The notes under the pieces were generated by a model. That model was not told where the DNA came from. It made no database searches and was given only the letters and a program-made list of their open reading frames with translations. A program made the translations under genes and the position numbers. A stretch of DNA of 45,610 nt, from contig CAIMVG010000028.1 of assembly GCA_903844845.1 (NCBI GenBank), forward strand, positions 1 through 45,610, written 5' to 3'. This stretch comes from an uncultured Dehalococcoidia bacterium. GTDB lineage: Bacteria > Chloroflexota > Dehalococcoidia > Dehalococcoidales > UBA1222. Below, piece after piece: positions 16,284 to 25,452 of the stretch (positions are counted from its first letter, which is position 1; each line of letters begins with the position of its first letter).

Positions 16284-16964
16284 ATGACCAAGATTTTAGT
16301 CGTGGATGACGAAACCAATATTGTTGAACTGGAAAAGCTCTACCTCCGGCGGGAGGGCTACCAGGTCGAGAGCGCGGGGAACGCCGCCGACGGGCTGGCA
16401 CTGTCAACTTCATTCAGCCCCGACCTGATCATATTGGACATCATGCTTCCTGACCGCGACGGCCTTGAAGTGTGCAAACAAATCCGGACAAACAGCAACG
16501 TTCCGATACTCATGCTGAGCGCAAGGCGGGAAGACATCGACCGGATCGTCGGACTGGAACTCGGCGCCGACGACTACATGACCAAGCCGTTCAACCCCCA
16601 TGAAATGGTATCGCGGGTGAAAGCCATATTGCGCCGCTCGCGGCCAGGGCCGGCAGAAGCCCAGTCTATCAAGCTGAATAACATGAGCATAGACATAGCC
16701 AAACACGAGGTTAAAATAGCAGATAAAGAAGTCAGCCTGCGTGCTAAAGAATTTGCGCTGCTCTCCGTATTCGCCCAGAATCCGGGCATCGTGCTTTCCC
16801 GAGAACGCCTGCTGACCCAGGTCTGGGGATATGATTTTTACGGAGAAACGCGAACGGTGGACGTCCATGTAAATCACCTCCGCGACAAACTGGCCGGTTC
16901 GGGAGTGGACATCGAAACCCTCAGAGGGACAGGTTACAAGCTCGTCTTAACGGGAGCCGGTTAG
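16284..16964 (+). CDS. OmpR/PhoB-family response regulator
   Basis: 226 residues. The receiver domain (1-120) has the acidic pocket DDE (8-10), phospho-acceptor Asp52 in LIILDIMLPD, the MLSA switch strand and Lys in YMTKPFNP. The C-terminal winged helix (about 130-225: KEFALLSVFAQNPGIVLSRE ... TRTVDVHVNHLRDKL ... IETLRGTGYKL) is of OmpR type. The stop is directly followed by the sensor kinase start, so the two form one two-component system. The target genes are unknown. Confidence 0.93.
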   Translation: MTKILVVDDETNIVELEKLYLRREGYQVESAGNAADGLALSTSFSPDLIILDIMLPDRDGLEVCKQIRTNSNVPILMLSARREDIDRIVGLELGADDYMTKPFNPHEMVSRVKAILRRSRPGPAEAQSIKLNNMSIDIAKHEVKIADKEVSLRAKEFALLSVFAQNPGIVLSRERLLTQVWGYDFYGETRTVDVHVNHLRDKLAGSGVDIETLRGTGYKLVLTGAG

Positions 16965-18356
16965 ATGAGCTTGCGGCTGCGCTTGTTCCTGACATACGGG
17001 ATCGTCGTACTGGTTTCACTTTTCGTCGTGGCGATCGGACTCACGATTTTCCTCCGCGCTTACGCAGACCGTATTTCCCGGGAGCGCCTTGAACTCACGG
17101 CCCGCCCGATCCAGGTTCAGGTAACGCTCCTCGTCCGCAATAATGCAACCCAGCAAGAACTCTTCGACGCACTCCAGGAACAGGCTGACAATAACCAGGT
17201 ATACCTGCTATTCGCGGATTCCTCAGGTGACCTGGTCAAGGAAATTTACCCCCAGCAATCGGGAAACATCGTTCTTAACCCCGGAACTTTGCCGGGCACT
17301 CCCTCCAGAACTGAAACCGGGACATTTCGTTCCGCAGGTAAACCCTACATCTATATCGCCTCTCCCCTCGTAGGTCAATATGCACAATCAGCCAGGGTTA
17401 CCACGATAGTCCTGGCGGTGCCGAAACCGAGGATACTGGCTGTATTAGGGACCCTCGCATGGCCCTTCCTCCTAGCCGCAGGGATCTCTCTGATCGTCTC
17501 TCTGTTGATTTCTCTGTGGCTGGGAGGAATCATATACAGGCCCCTGGCAGGAGTAAAAGAAGCTGCTCACAAAATCGCTGTAGGCGATTATTCGCAACGA
17601 GTCCCTGAAGAAGGCCCCAATGAAATCAAAGAACTGGCCATCGGGTTCAATCAGATGGCAAGCGAAGTCGAACAGTCTCAGAACCGGTTAAGGCATTTTG
17701 TGGCTGACGTATCGCACGAGCTTAAAAGCCCGTTAACCTCGATACAGGGATTCGCCCAGGCCCTCCTCGACGGGACCGCTGATGACGAAGAAACGCGCAT
17801 CAAAGCAGCCGGCATCATCGCTAGTGAAGCCAGAAGGCTGAAGCGCCAGGTAGATGAATTATTGGAATTGTCACGAATGCAATCGGGGCAATCACAAATG
17901 GCCTTGACTCCACTTGACCTCAATGATGTCCTCACCCGAAGCGTTGAAATTTACTCGGTTCAAGCAAGGGACAAAGGGGTTGAATTGAACCTTCGTATCG
18001 AACCAGGACTGGTAGTCTCCGGCGATGCCGACCGCCTCGAGCAAGTTTTCAACAACCTGTTGGATAACGCTATAAAAAACAGTCCGTACGGCTGTGCGGT
18101 CAAGATAACTGGCATGCTATCCCGTGACATTGCCCTTATAAGTGTGTCGGATTCGGGTAACGGCATCAGTTCCGAGAATTTACCGCATGTTTTCGAGCGT
18201 TTCTACCAGGTTCCCGGAGTGCGGACCGGAGTGGGCCTCGGGCTGACTATTGCCAAAGAAATCGTATCAGCCCACGGTGGAACGATTGAAGTGCAAAGCA
18301 GTCCGGGGAAAGGCGCTCGCTTCACCGTGACACTCCCAGTTGCATGTATGAAATAA
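16965..18356 (+). CDS. Membrane sensor histidine kinase
   Basis: 463 residues. The order is transmembrane helix 1 (about 8-30), an extracytoplasmic sensor region (about 31-160), transmembrane helix 2 (about 163-185), HAMP (about 186-240, IYRPLAGVKEAAHKIAVGDY), and a dimerisation domain with phospho-acceptor His251 in VADVSHELKSPLTS. The HATPase_c domain follows with N-box NNLLDNAIKNS, G1 SDSGNGIS and GVGLGLTIAKEI. It is an HPK1-type partner of the preceding regulator. The stimulus cannot be read from the sensor region. Confidence 0.93.
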   Translation: MSLRLRLFLTYGIVVLVSLFVVAIGLTIFLRAYADRISRERLELTARPIQVQVTLLVRNNATQQELFDALQEQADNNQVYLLFADSSGDLVKEIYPQQSGNIVLNPGTLPGTPSRTETGTFRSAGKPYIYIASPLVGQYAQSARVTTIVLAVPKPRILAVLGTLAWPFLLAAGISLIVSLLISLWLGGIIYRPLAGVKEAAHKIAVGDYSQRVPEEGPNEIKELAIGFNQMASEVEQSQNRLRHFVADVSHELKSPLTSIQGFAQALLDGTADDEETRIKAAGIIASEARRLKRQVDELLELSRMQSGQSQMALTPLDLNDVLTRSVEIYSVQARDKGVELNLRIEPGLVVSGDADRLEQVFNNLLDNAIKNSPYGCAVKITGMLSRDIALISVSDSGNGISSENLPHVFERFYQVPGVRTGVGLGLTIAKEIVSAHGGTIEVQSSPGKGARFTVTLPVACMK

Positions 18357-18480
18357 TCATCGGCCTTAAAATCATCGATTCCATTCCATGAATACGGGGC
18401 TTGCGTTCGCCTCCAGACTTGAATATTTCAGCCTGTTATGTTAGTTTATATGGATACTAAAAAATAGTTGAGGTAAACGT

Positions 18481-18972
18481 ATGGCCGCCGAAACGAAGAA
18501 GAAAGACAACAAGGAAGTCAAAGAAAAAAAGATCGTCATCAAGAAAGAACCGATCCCCCAGCTCGCGGCTGGTGATAACGTTAAAGTAAGCATGCGCATC
18601 GTGGAAGGCGAAAAAGAGCGCATCCAGATGTTTCAGGGTGTGGTCATCAAGGTCCACAACTCTGCAGACGGGGGCAACTTCACTGTTCGCCGTGTTGCTT
18701 ACGGCGTCGGTGTCGAGAGGACGTTCCCCTTCGCATCTCCGCTGGTGGCACGTGTTGAACTTGTACGCCACGGCAAAGTCCGCCGCGCCCGTCTTTTTTA
18801 CCTGCGTAACCTGAGCGGTAAAGCTGCCCGTATCAAAGAAAAAAGGTTGAGCAAGGACAAGCTCGCTCTTATCGAAACAGCCGGCGCTTCTGAAATCGAG
18901 GAGACTCCAGTAATGGAGGCCCCGGTCGCTGAAGCCCCCGCCACACCCGAAACCGAAACCAAGGCTGAATAA
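18481..18972 (+). CDS. rplS: 50S ribosomal protein L19
   Basis: 163 residues. The L19 core lies at about 25-140: [71 protein letters not shown] and [12 protein letters not shown]19 sits at the subunit interface. It is longer than the usual ~115 residues, with a Lys/Glu-rich N-terminal extension of about 25 and an acidic Ala/Pro/Glu tail of about 25. GAGGTAA precedes ATG 18481. priA follows after ten bases. Confidence 0.95.
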   Translation: MAAETKKKDNKEVKEKKIVIKKEPIPQLAAGDNVKVSMRIVEGEKERIQMFQGVVIKVHNSADGGNFTVRRVAYGVGVERTFPFASPLVARVELVRHGKVRRARLFYLRNLSGKAARIKEKRLSKDKLALIETAGASEIEETPVMEAPVAEAPATPETETKAE

Positions 18973-18982
18973 CAGCCTTTCA

Positions 18983-21442
18983 GTGAAACGCTCGCCTGCG
19001 AGCAGGATGAGGAGTCCGGCTTTGTCGTTCGCCGAAGTCAGTGTCAACTCTCCCGTGGGCGAGCGTCAGCTTTTTAGCTACTCTATCCCGCAAGGGCTCC
19101 GGGCCGTACCAGGCTCCGGAGTCTGGGTTTCTTTCGGAAACCGAATCCTCCAGGGCATAGTGGTAGAAATTTCAGAATTTCCTTCCGTTGAATCGGTCCG
19201 GCCGATCGAAAGCCTCATTCAGAAAGAGCCCCTGCTCTCAAAAACACAGCTTGAACTCGCCCTGTGGATAAGCCGATACTACTTCTCCCCCTTGTTTGCG
19301 GCCATCGCCTTATTTTTACCTCCCGGATTCGAACGCCAGCCCCAGATGTTATTGAGCCCTGCCGATAAAACAGATTCAAGGCCTCCCGGCCTTGACGAAG
19401 ACCAGTCGCGTTTCTTGGAATTCATACGTTCGCAAGGCCCGATACGCCTGAAACACCTTGAAAAAAAGTTCGGGAAAAAAGCCGCCGGAAAATTGGCATC
19501 GCAATTGGTCAACACGGGGATGCTAATCCGAACGTTCGAGTTTGAACCCGAAAGGGTCAAGGCAAAGTTCGAAGACATCGTCAAATTAACGATCTCAGGA
19601 CCAATCGAAAACGTTATTGAGGGTTTAAAAGCAAAGAGAGCAGGCAGGAAGGCCGCCCTCGTTACGTTCCTCGGATCCCAGAAGAAAGATGTACCTCTTG
19701 TCCAAGTCGTCCAAGCGGGATTTCCCAGAACGCTGGTCAACTCACTGAAGGTCCAAAGAATAATCGAGGTTTATCCGGTCGAAATCCGGCGCGAACCGAT
19801 TGATTATTCCCGGATTAACACGTCTACCGCTCTAAAATTGACGCCAGCGCAAAGCGTGGCGCTTTCTTCCATCACGCAAAATCTTAAATCGGGGAAACCC
19901 GGGGTTTTCGTCCTGCACGGGGTTACCGGAAGCGGCAAAACAGAGGTATATTTACAAGCCCTGGCAGAAAATTTCAAAATGGGGAAGCGAGGCATAGCAC
20001 TCGTGCCCGAAATCGCCCTTACCCCGCAAACCATCGAACGTTTCGCAAGCCGCTTTCCGCACAGGGTAGCCGTACTGCACAGCCGCCTGTCGCTCGGCGA
20101 ACAATTCGACCAGTGGCGCGATATTCAAACAGGCGCATACGACGTCGTGATCGGCCCGAGGGGGGCGCTTTTCGCGCCTCAGCCGGATCTCGGCCTGATA
20201 ATCCTTGACGAGGAACATGAGTGGACCTATAAACAGACGGAACAGTCTCCAAGGTACCATGCGCGCACGGTAGCTCTCAAACTGGCGGAATTGACCGGGG
20301 CTACGGTTGTCTTCGGAAGCGCCACGCCGGATGTAGAGACCTATTACCATGCAAAGACAGGGGATTACACACTCCTGGAATTGCCTGAGCGCCTCACACC
20401 TCGACCCTGCTCCCCCATGCCCGACATCGAACTGGTCGACCTGCGGCAGGAACTCAAAAAGGGCAACCGCAGCATGTTCAGCGAGATCCTCAGGCAAGCC
20501 ATCGGTCAGGCGGTGAGTCAAAATGAACAGGTCATTTTATTTTTTAATCGCCGGGGCAGTTCAACTTTCGTGCAGTGCCGAAGCTGCGGATTCGTGATCA
20601 AATGCAAAAAATGCCAGGTGCCCATGAGTTACCATTCAGCTGAAGAAGCACTCGTGTGCCACCAGTGCAACTCTCGCCAGCCGGTGCCGACTTCCTGCCC
20701 GCGCTGTTTCAGCAGCCGCATCAAGTTTCTGGGGATCGGAACTCAAAAATTGGAGGAGGAAACGGCCCTGGGATTTCCCAAAGCACGCTTGCTGCGATGG
20801 GACAGCGACGTGACGCGTGCGAAACATTCCCATGATGAAATCATGACTAAACTTAAAACCCACCAGGCCGATATTTTAATTGGCACTCAAATGGTAGCCA
20901 AAGGCCTCGACCTGCCGCAGGTTACGCTTGTGGGAGTCGTCAGCGCCGATACAGCGCTCAACCTGCCGGATTTCAGAGCAGGAGAACGCACCTTCCAATT
21001 GCTGTCGCAGGTCGCAGGCAGAGCAGGCAGAGGCGACCGCCCTGGGCATGTGATCATACAGACTTATTCACCCGAACACTACGCAATCCAGGCTGTGTTA
21101 AAAGGAAATTACCTGGCATTTTATAAGCAAGAAATTGCTTTCCGGCAAGACCTTGGGGAGCCTCCGTTCACCAGGCTGGTGAGTCTTACTTTCACCCATA
21201 CGAATAATTCCATATGTAAAGAGGAAGCAGAACGGCTTAAAAGCGAGTTTGAACTCGAAATAGCAAAACGGGGCATCATGGATATAAAGATTATCGGCCC
21301 GGCCCCGGCATTCATCGCCAGGCTCCGCGGGCGCTACCGATGGCAGATGATCCTCCGAGGAAAGAATATCTCCAGATTACTCAAGGATTACAGCATCCCA
21401 TCGGGATGGGCGATAGATATCGATCCGGTCGGCTTGAACTAG
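18983..21442 (+). CDS. priA: Primosomal helicase PriA
   Basis: 819 residues from GTG 18983 (ATG 19007 is possible). PriA reloads the replisome at stalled forks. The 3'-DNA-binding domain (FAEVSVNSPVGERQLFSY) opens the protein, followed by a winged helix, helicase lobe 1 with GVTGSGKTEVY (about 313-323) and DEEHEWTYKQ (about 409), and FGSATPDVET. The zinc module with CXXC pairs (CRSCG, CKKCQ, CHQCN, CPRCF) falls at about 533-575. GTQMVAKGLDLPQVTLV and QVAGRAGRGDRPG mark lobe 2. It is parallel to rplS and the cca-like gene. Confidence 0.95.
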   Translation: MKRSPASRMRSPALSFAEVSVNSPVGERQLFSYSIPQGLRAVPGSGVWVSFGNRILQGIVVEISEFPSVESVRPIESLIQKEPLLSKTQLELALWISRYYFSPLFAAIALFLPPGFERQPQMLLSPADKTDSRPPGLDEDQSRFLEFIRSQGPIRLKHLEKKFGKKAAGKLASQLVNTGMLIRTFEFEPERVKAKFEDIVKLTISGPIENVIEGLKAKRAGRKAALVTFLGSQKKDVPLVQVVQAGFPRTLVNSLKVQRIIEVYPVEIRREPIDYSRINTSTALKLTPAQSVALSSITQNLKSGKPGVFVLHGVTGSGKTEVYLQALAENFKMGKRGIALVPEIALTPQTIERFASRFPHRVAVLHSRLSLGEQFDQWRDIQTGAYDVVIGPRGALFAPQPDLGLIILDEEHEWTYKQTEQSPRYHARTVALKLAELTGATVVFGSATPDVETYYHAKTGDYTLLELPERLTPRPCSPMPDIELVDLRQELKKGNRSMFSEILRQAIGQAVSQNEQVILFFNRRGSSTFVQCRSCGFVIKCKKCQVPMSYHSAEEALVCHQCNSRQPVPTSCPRCFSSRIKFLGIGTQKLEEETALGFPKARLLRWDSDVTRAKHSHDEIMTKLKTHQADILIGTQMVAKGLDLPQVTLVGVVSADTALNLPDFRAGERTFQLLSQVAGRAGRGDRPGHVIIQTYSPEHYAIQAVLKGNYLAFYKQEIAFRQDLGEPPFTRLVSLTFTHTNNSICKEEAERLKSEFELEIAKRGIMDIKIIGPAPAFIARLRGRYRWQMILRGKNISRLLKDYSIPSGWAIDIDPVGLN

Positions 21443-21519
21443 GTTCCGGCAACCAGCAGGCCCAACCTTTGCGTTTTTCATAACTCCATACCGGGTATCG
21501 GTTGATTCTTGCCAATACC

Positions 21520-23082
21520 ATGCCTTTCGTTTATTCTGAAAGCGTGGAAAACAATCACTTTCATGTCGAATTCAGCCCAGATATTGCGTCTGTGTTGTCG
21601 CGCATACAGAATTTCGTAATGTCCCGCCGTATCGAAACGTATCTCGTCGGCGGATTAGTACGTGACTTAATAATGAAAAGGGATACGATAGATATCGATA
21701 TATCCATCGCAACAAACGCTCTCTCTATCGGACCGGAAATCGCAGCCCACCTCGGCGCTCGTTCCATCATACTCGACAGCGATAACCGTGTTGTCCGGTT
21801 GCTGCCTGTTAACCCGGACAAAACTTCACTTCACAGGTGGCAACTTGATATAGCGACTTTGCAGGGCGACTTAAAAAGCGACCTTGCCCGGCGGGATTTC
21901 ACCATCGACGCGATGGCAATTGACCTAGCTAAAATCAATTTCGGACCTTACGGGGGTACCCCCATCGATGTAATAGATCCATTCAACGGCGCCGGAGATA
22001 TTCAAAGCAAGCTTGTCCGGGCTGTAACCCCGCAGATTTTCGAGAATGACGCCATTAGGTTACTTCGAGGAATCCGGCTGTCAGTTGAACTTGGATTCAA
22101 GATAGAACCCGGCACCGGGCTTCTGATCAAGCAATACCACTACCTGATCAAGGAAGTGGCCGGAGAACGCGTACGGGAAGAGCTACTGAGGCTATTGGAA
22201 CCCGGAGACAGTTACGACACAATCGTTTATCTCGACGAGACGGGGCTTCTCACTGCTCTCATACCAGAATTAGAAGCGACCATGAATGTTGACCAGCCCC
22301 AGGAACATACCTGGAATGTATTCCACCACTCCGCCCGGTCCATATCGGCGCTGGATTTCATCCTCAGGCGCGGCGGCTGGGAATTTGCCGGCCTTGAAGT
22401 TTTGGATGGAATACCCTGGAACGATAATATATCCTCCTATTTCGCCTCGGAGATAAGCCCCCATTCATCGGTAAGGGTTCTAACAAAAATAGCAGCCCTG
22501 CTGCACGATATTGCCAAACCCCAAACACGGATCGTCAATGAATTTGGCAAAGTGCGCTTTTACGGGCATCCTCAGGAGGGAGCACCCATATCCGCGAGAA
22601 TACTGGAAAGACTGCGTTTCAGTAACAACGAAATCAAGTTTGTAGAAAATATCGTCCGGTACCACCTTAGGCCTGTACAAATGACGGAGGACGGAGCCCC
22701 CCCCACAAAACGGGCGATTTACCGGTACTACCGGGATATGGGAGAAGCTGCCTATGCCAATCTATATTTTAGTCTGGCCGATCACCTTGCCACACGGGGC
22801 CCGGATCTGGAAAACGAAAATTGGGATTGGCATGTGGGTGTCGTCGCCGAGGTAATCAAAGCGCAAGAAACGGCCCCCCAGATCACCCAACCATTAAAAC
22901 TGCTTGACGGCAACGAACTCATACACGAACTCGGGATGAAACCCGGGCCGCGCATCGGAGAGATCCTCGAAGAACTTAGAGAGGCCCAGGCGGCGGGGGA
23001 GATCACAACCCCAAGCGAAGCGCTGGATTTCGTGAAAAAATTGTCCCTTGATATCAAAACACTCGAACCAGGTTCAAGTTAA
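21520..23082 (+). CDS. CCA-adding / poly(A) polymerase-type tRNA nucleotidyltransferase with HD domain
   Basis: 520 residues from ATG 21520 (TTG 21502 also in frame). The nucleotidyltransferase head has YLVGGLVRDLIMKRDTIDID, with the catalytic DxD, then RRDFTIDAMAID and a head-neck segment ENDAIRLLRGIRLSVELGF. An HD-type domain follows (LLHDIAKP near residue 325, then YGHPQEGAPISARILERLRF). Such class II enzymes repair or add the 3' CCA of tRNAs. The HD part adds phosphatase or phosphodiesterase activity in relatives. Its 3' end overlaps the convergent HDAC-like gene by nine bases. Confidence 0.88.
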   Translation: MPFVYSESVENNHFHVEFSPDIASVLSRIQNFVMSRRIETYLVGGLVRDLIMKRDTIDIDISIATNALSIGPEIAAHLGARSIILDSDNRVVRLLPVNPDKTSLHRWQLDIATLQGDLKSDLARRDFTIDAMAIDLAKINFGPYGGTPIDVIDPFNGAGDIQSKLVRAVTPQIFENDAIRLLRGIRLSVELGFKIEPGTGLLIKQYHYLIKEVAGERVREELLRLLEPGDSYDTIVYLDETGLLTALIPELEATMNVDQPQEHTWNVFHHSARSISALDFILRRGGWEFAGLEVLDGIPWNDNISSYFASEISPHSSVRVLTKIAALLHDIAKPQTRIVNEFGKVRFYGHPQEGAPISARILERLRFSNNEIKFVENIVRYHLRPVQMTEDGAPPTKRAIYRYYRDMGEAAYANLYFSLADHLATRGPDLENENWDWHVGVVAEVIKAQETAPQITQPLKLLDGNELIHELGMKPGPRIGEILEELREAQAAGEITTPSEALDFVKKLSLDIKTLEPGSS

Positions 23083-24096
23083 ATCGAAAGACTCTTTGAG
23101 CCGCATAAGGAGCGGATCGATATCAGGCGCGTTATCATTTTCGCGGCTTGGCCCCAGCGGATCCGGGGCGTCAGCGTTCCCTAGAAGCACATCGAAAACA
23201 GCCCTTATCCCGCCGGATAACGCCGCCAGGTCGTATCCACCCTCAAGAGCGATCACAATCCGTCCACCGCAAGATGCCTTCGCGAGGGCGTTTATCCGGC
23301 GCATAATATCTGCGTATCCTTTTATCGTGAGCGACATCGAAGCCAAACTTTCGCGCCAGTGCCCATCGAAACCCGCCGATACAAGGATAATCTCTGGTTT
23401 GAGCCTGGAAGCTACCGGCACTACGATTTCGTCATAAACCCTGGCATATTCATCATCCCCTGAAAATGGGGGAAGCGGGATATTAAATATATTACCAGCA
23501 CCTCGTTCGTGAATAGCGCCACTCCCAGGGTAGAGAGGCGACTGGTGAACCGAGATATAGGACACTCTCGGTTCGCGGGCGAAAATATCCTGGGTGCCGT
23601 TACCGTGGTGTACGTCAAAATCCAGGATAAGGACACGGCCTATCTTAAGAGTATCCAACGCGTAAGCCGCTGCAACTGCAATGTTGTTAAAAAGGCAAAA
23701 ACCCATCGCCCCGTCCCGCGTGGCGTGGTGCCCAGGCGGTCGCACGAGTGCGAAAGCCGAGACCAAATCGCCGTTCACAACGGCTTCAAGGCCGCGTTTG
23801 ACTCCTCCGGCAGCGAAAAGAGCAACATCATAAGACCTCGAAGAGACGATCGTCTCAGCGTCTACGCGACCTCCCCCTACCTCCGAAAGACAGCGAATGT
23901 AATCGACATGCCTGCCGGTATGCACCCTCAAAAGATCATCGACGCTGGCGGGGGGAGGGGCGACGTGGACCAGGTTGTCCCAGAGGCCGGTTTCCTGGAG
24001 TTTTTGAACGACGGCCTCCAAACGCAGGGGGCTTTCAGGGTGTTCCCCGGTATCGTGTTCAAGAAAGACCGGGCTATAGACTACTCCCACCGTCAT
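23074..24096 (-). CDS. Histone-deacetylase-family (acetoin utilisation / acetylpolyamine amidohydrolase-like) protein
   Basis: 340 residues from ATG 24096, chosen for AGGAG about nine bases upstream. A longer frame would overlap the LysE gene. The zinc-deacetylase pattern is complete: EHPESPLRL, RPPGHHA (the His pair), FNNIAVAA, LILDFDVHHGNGTQDIF (metal ligands), ISVHQSPLYPG, VSAGFDGH (Asp ligand) and IALEGGYD. Substrates may be acetyl-lysine, acetylpolyamines or other acetyl-amines. It is the last gene of a minus operon with a LysE transporter and a lipoprotein, which hints at small amino compounds. Confidence 0.88.
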   Translation of the reverse strand: MTVGVVYSPVFLEHDTGEHPESPLRLEAVVQKLQETGLWDNLVHVAPPPASVDDLLRVHTGRHVDYIRCLSEVGGGRVDAETIVSSRSYDVALFAAGGVKRGLEAVVNGDLVSAFALVRPPGHHATRDGAMGFCLFNNIAVAAAYALDTLKIGRVLILDFDVHHGNGTQDIFAREPRVSYISVHQSPLYPGSGAIHERGAGNIFNIPLPPFSGDDEYARVYDEIVVPVASRLKPEIILVSAGFDGHWRESLASMSLTIKGYADIMRRINALAKASCGGRIVIALEGGYDLAALSGGIRAVFDVLLGNADAPDPLGPSRENDNAPDIDPLLMRLKESFDLT

Positions 24097-24107
24097 AGGA
24101 TCGTCTC

Positions 24108-24722
24108 CTATCTGATGACAGCCTGAATCCCCGTAATTATAAAACGTAAACCGAAGACCAGCAGGAACAGACTGGTAGCTATAAATAGCCACTCCTGAAA
24201 CTTTTTACCAAAAAAATGATGCGTCCGGTTGATGAAAACAGATACGAAACTCAGCCATGCTAAATCGCAAATCCAATGGGCCGCTATTAAAACCAACAAG
24301 CCGCCTATGCCATACTCTAAAAATTTCAAGACCAGCAGGCTCCCTGCGGTGGCCCACCAGAGCAGGAAAAATGGGTTAACTGTGCTCATCACGATACCCG
24401 CGACAAACGCCGTATAGGGCAAGTCTTTCCCCTCATGAACAACCTTTGCGCGATCGAGAAACATACCAACTCCCATCCATACTACCATCGCTCCACCCGC
24501 AAGACTCAGCACCGCTTGTACGGCAATAATCTGGAAAAAATGGGAGAAGCCGAAATAGATGAGGAGTATGAGGGGGATTTCGATAACGGCGTGGCCTAGG
24601 GCCATCAGGGTACCCGCCCAGGGAGACTTGTAGCTTTTGGCCAGAGTAACTGCGAAAAATGGGCCCGGAGCAACGACCCCGGATAAAGACACGCCCAAGA
24701 CCAGGGTTATCAACGCCCACAT
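24108..24722 (-). CDS. LysE-family amino-acid/homoserine-lactone exporter
   Basis: 204 residues with about six membrane helices. The LysE/RhtB signature is at the N-terminus (SLSGVVAPGPFFAVTLAKS) and in STVNPFFLLWW near residue 115. Such proteins export basic or other amino acids and related amines by proton antiport. Little leader precedes ATG 24722. It lies 18 bases after the lipoprotein stop and 11 bases before the HDAC-like start, so the three genes form an operon. Confidence 0.85.
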   Translation of the reverse strand: MWALITLVLGVSLSGVVAPGPFFAVTLAKSYKSPWAGTLMALGHAVIEIPLILLIYFGFSHFFQIIAVQAVLSLAGGAMVVWMGVGMFLDRAKVVHEGKDLPYTAFVAGIVMSTVNPFFLLWWATAGSLLVLKFLEYGIGGLLVLIAAHWICDLAWLSFVSVFINRTHHFFGKKFQEWLFIATSLFLLVFGLRFIITGIQAVIR

Positions 24723-24740
24723 AATGTAGAATTATAGCAT

Positions 24741-25310
24741 CTAACCCGAAGAAGTTGTCGGTAAATCCTGCGTCGTTTTGACTTCAAAATAGTAGTTTAA
24801 AGTAATCTTGACCGCGGCATCGCCTTTGACGAGGTTAGGCGTGAAATTGAAATACCCCTCGCTGCCCCAATCAAACCCAGAATAAGTCGGGTCCGACATG
24901 CAGAATACTATACCACCCGAATCGTCAAGAAGTTCCGGAACGCCCGCAGTTACCACCCCTTTTGAGGTAACGGGAAGGACTTTTCCGCTGGGAGTGGTCA
25001 TCGTCATGCGGAACGGGCCGCCTTCTACTTTCCAACTGATGTGAATTATGGTGTTACTAGTGAGGTACACAGACAACACGTACCCCGCATAATCACCTGG
25101 AGCCATGACCGATAGGGTGATAGGGACGCTATTCAGTTTTGGAGTCGTGGTGGGAACTACCTTAGTTGTCGGAGGAGCAGTCGTAACGGTCACAGTTGAT
25201 ACCAAAGTCTTAAGTATAGTGACCGGCACAGTTATCATCTTGGCTTTACAACCGCAGAGAGCGAAAAGCACCAGTAAGATACCGAAACACAGACACATCC
25301 TGTTTTTCAT
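24741..25310 (-). CDS. Lipoprotein of unknown function
   Basis: 189 residues. The signal peptide MKNRMCLCFGILLVLF ends in the lipobox ALCGC, with lipidated Cys21. A Thr/Val/Pro-rich linker (about 26-58) leads to a compact, probably beta-sandwich domain (about 60-180). I recognise no catalytic motif. It is the first gene of the operon with LysE and the HDAC-like protein, and could be an exposed binding or anchoring protein. Confidence 0.7.
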   Translation of the reverse strand: MKNRMCLCFGILLVLFALCGCKAKMITVPVTILKTLVSTVTVTTAPPTTKVVPTTTPKLNSVPITLSVMAPGDYAGYVLSVYLTSNTIIHISWKVEGGPFRMTMTTPSGKVLPVTSKGVVTAGVPELLDDSGGIVFCMSDPTYSGFDWGSEGYFNFTPNLVKGDAAVKITLNYYFEVKTTQDLPTTSSG

Positions 25311-25398
25311 CAGTTCTCATATTACCGTATCCTGTTTGTGGAAAAGTGCCACCATAGATACGCACTTGTGACCTTTTTCGGCCAATTTTGTACCAGGC

Positions 25399-25428
25399 TT
25401 GAGTCCTCTTTTAGTTTTCGACTATACT
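25399..25428 (+). promoter_or_regulatory. Probable promoter of the nurA operon
   Basis: TTGAGT (25399-25404) and TATACT (25423-25428) are separated by 18 bases. ATG 25453 follows 25 bases on, with GAGGTGG in between. The match is good but not perfect. Confidence 0.5.
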
Positions 25429-25452
25429 TGAGCCAACCTGAGGTGGAAACTG

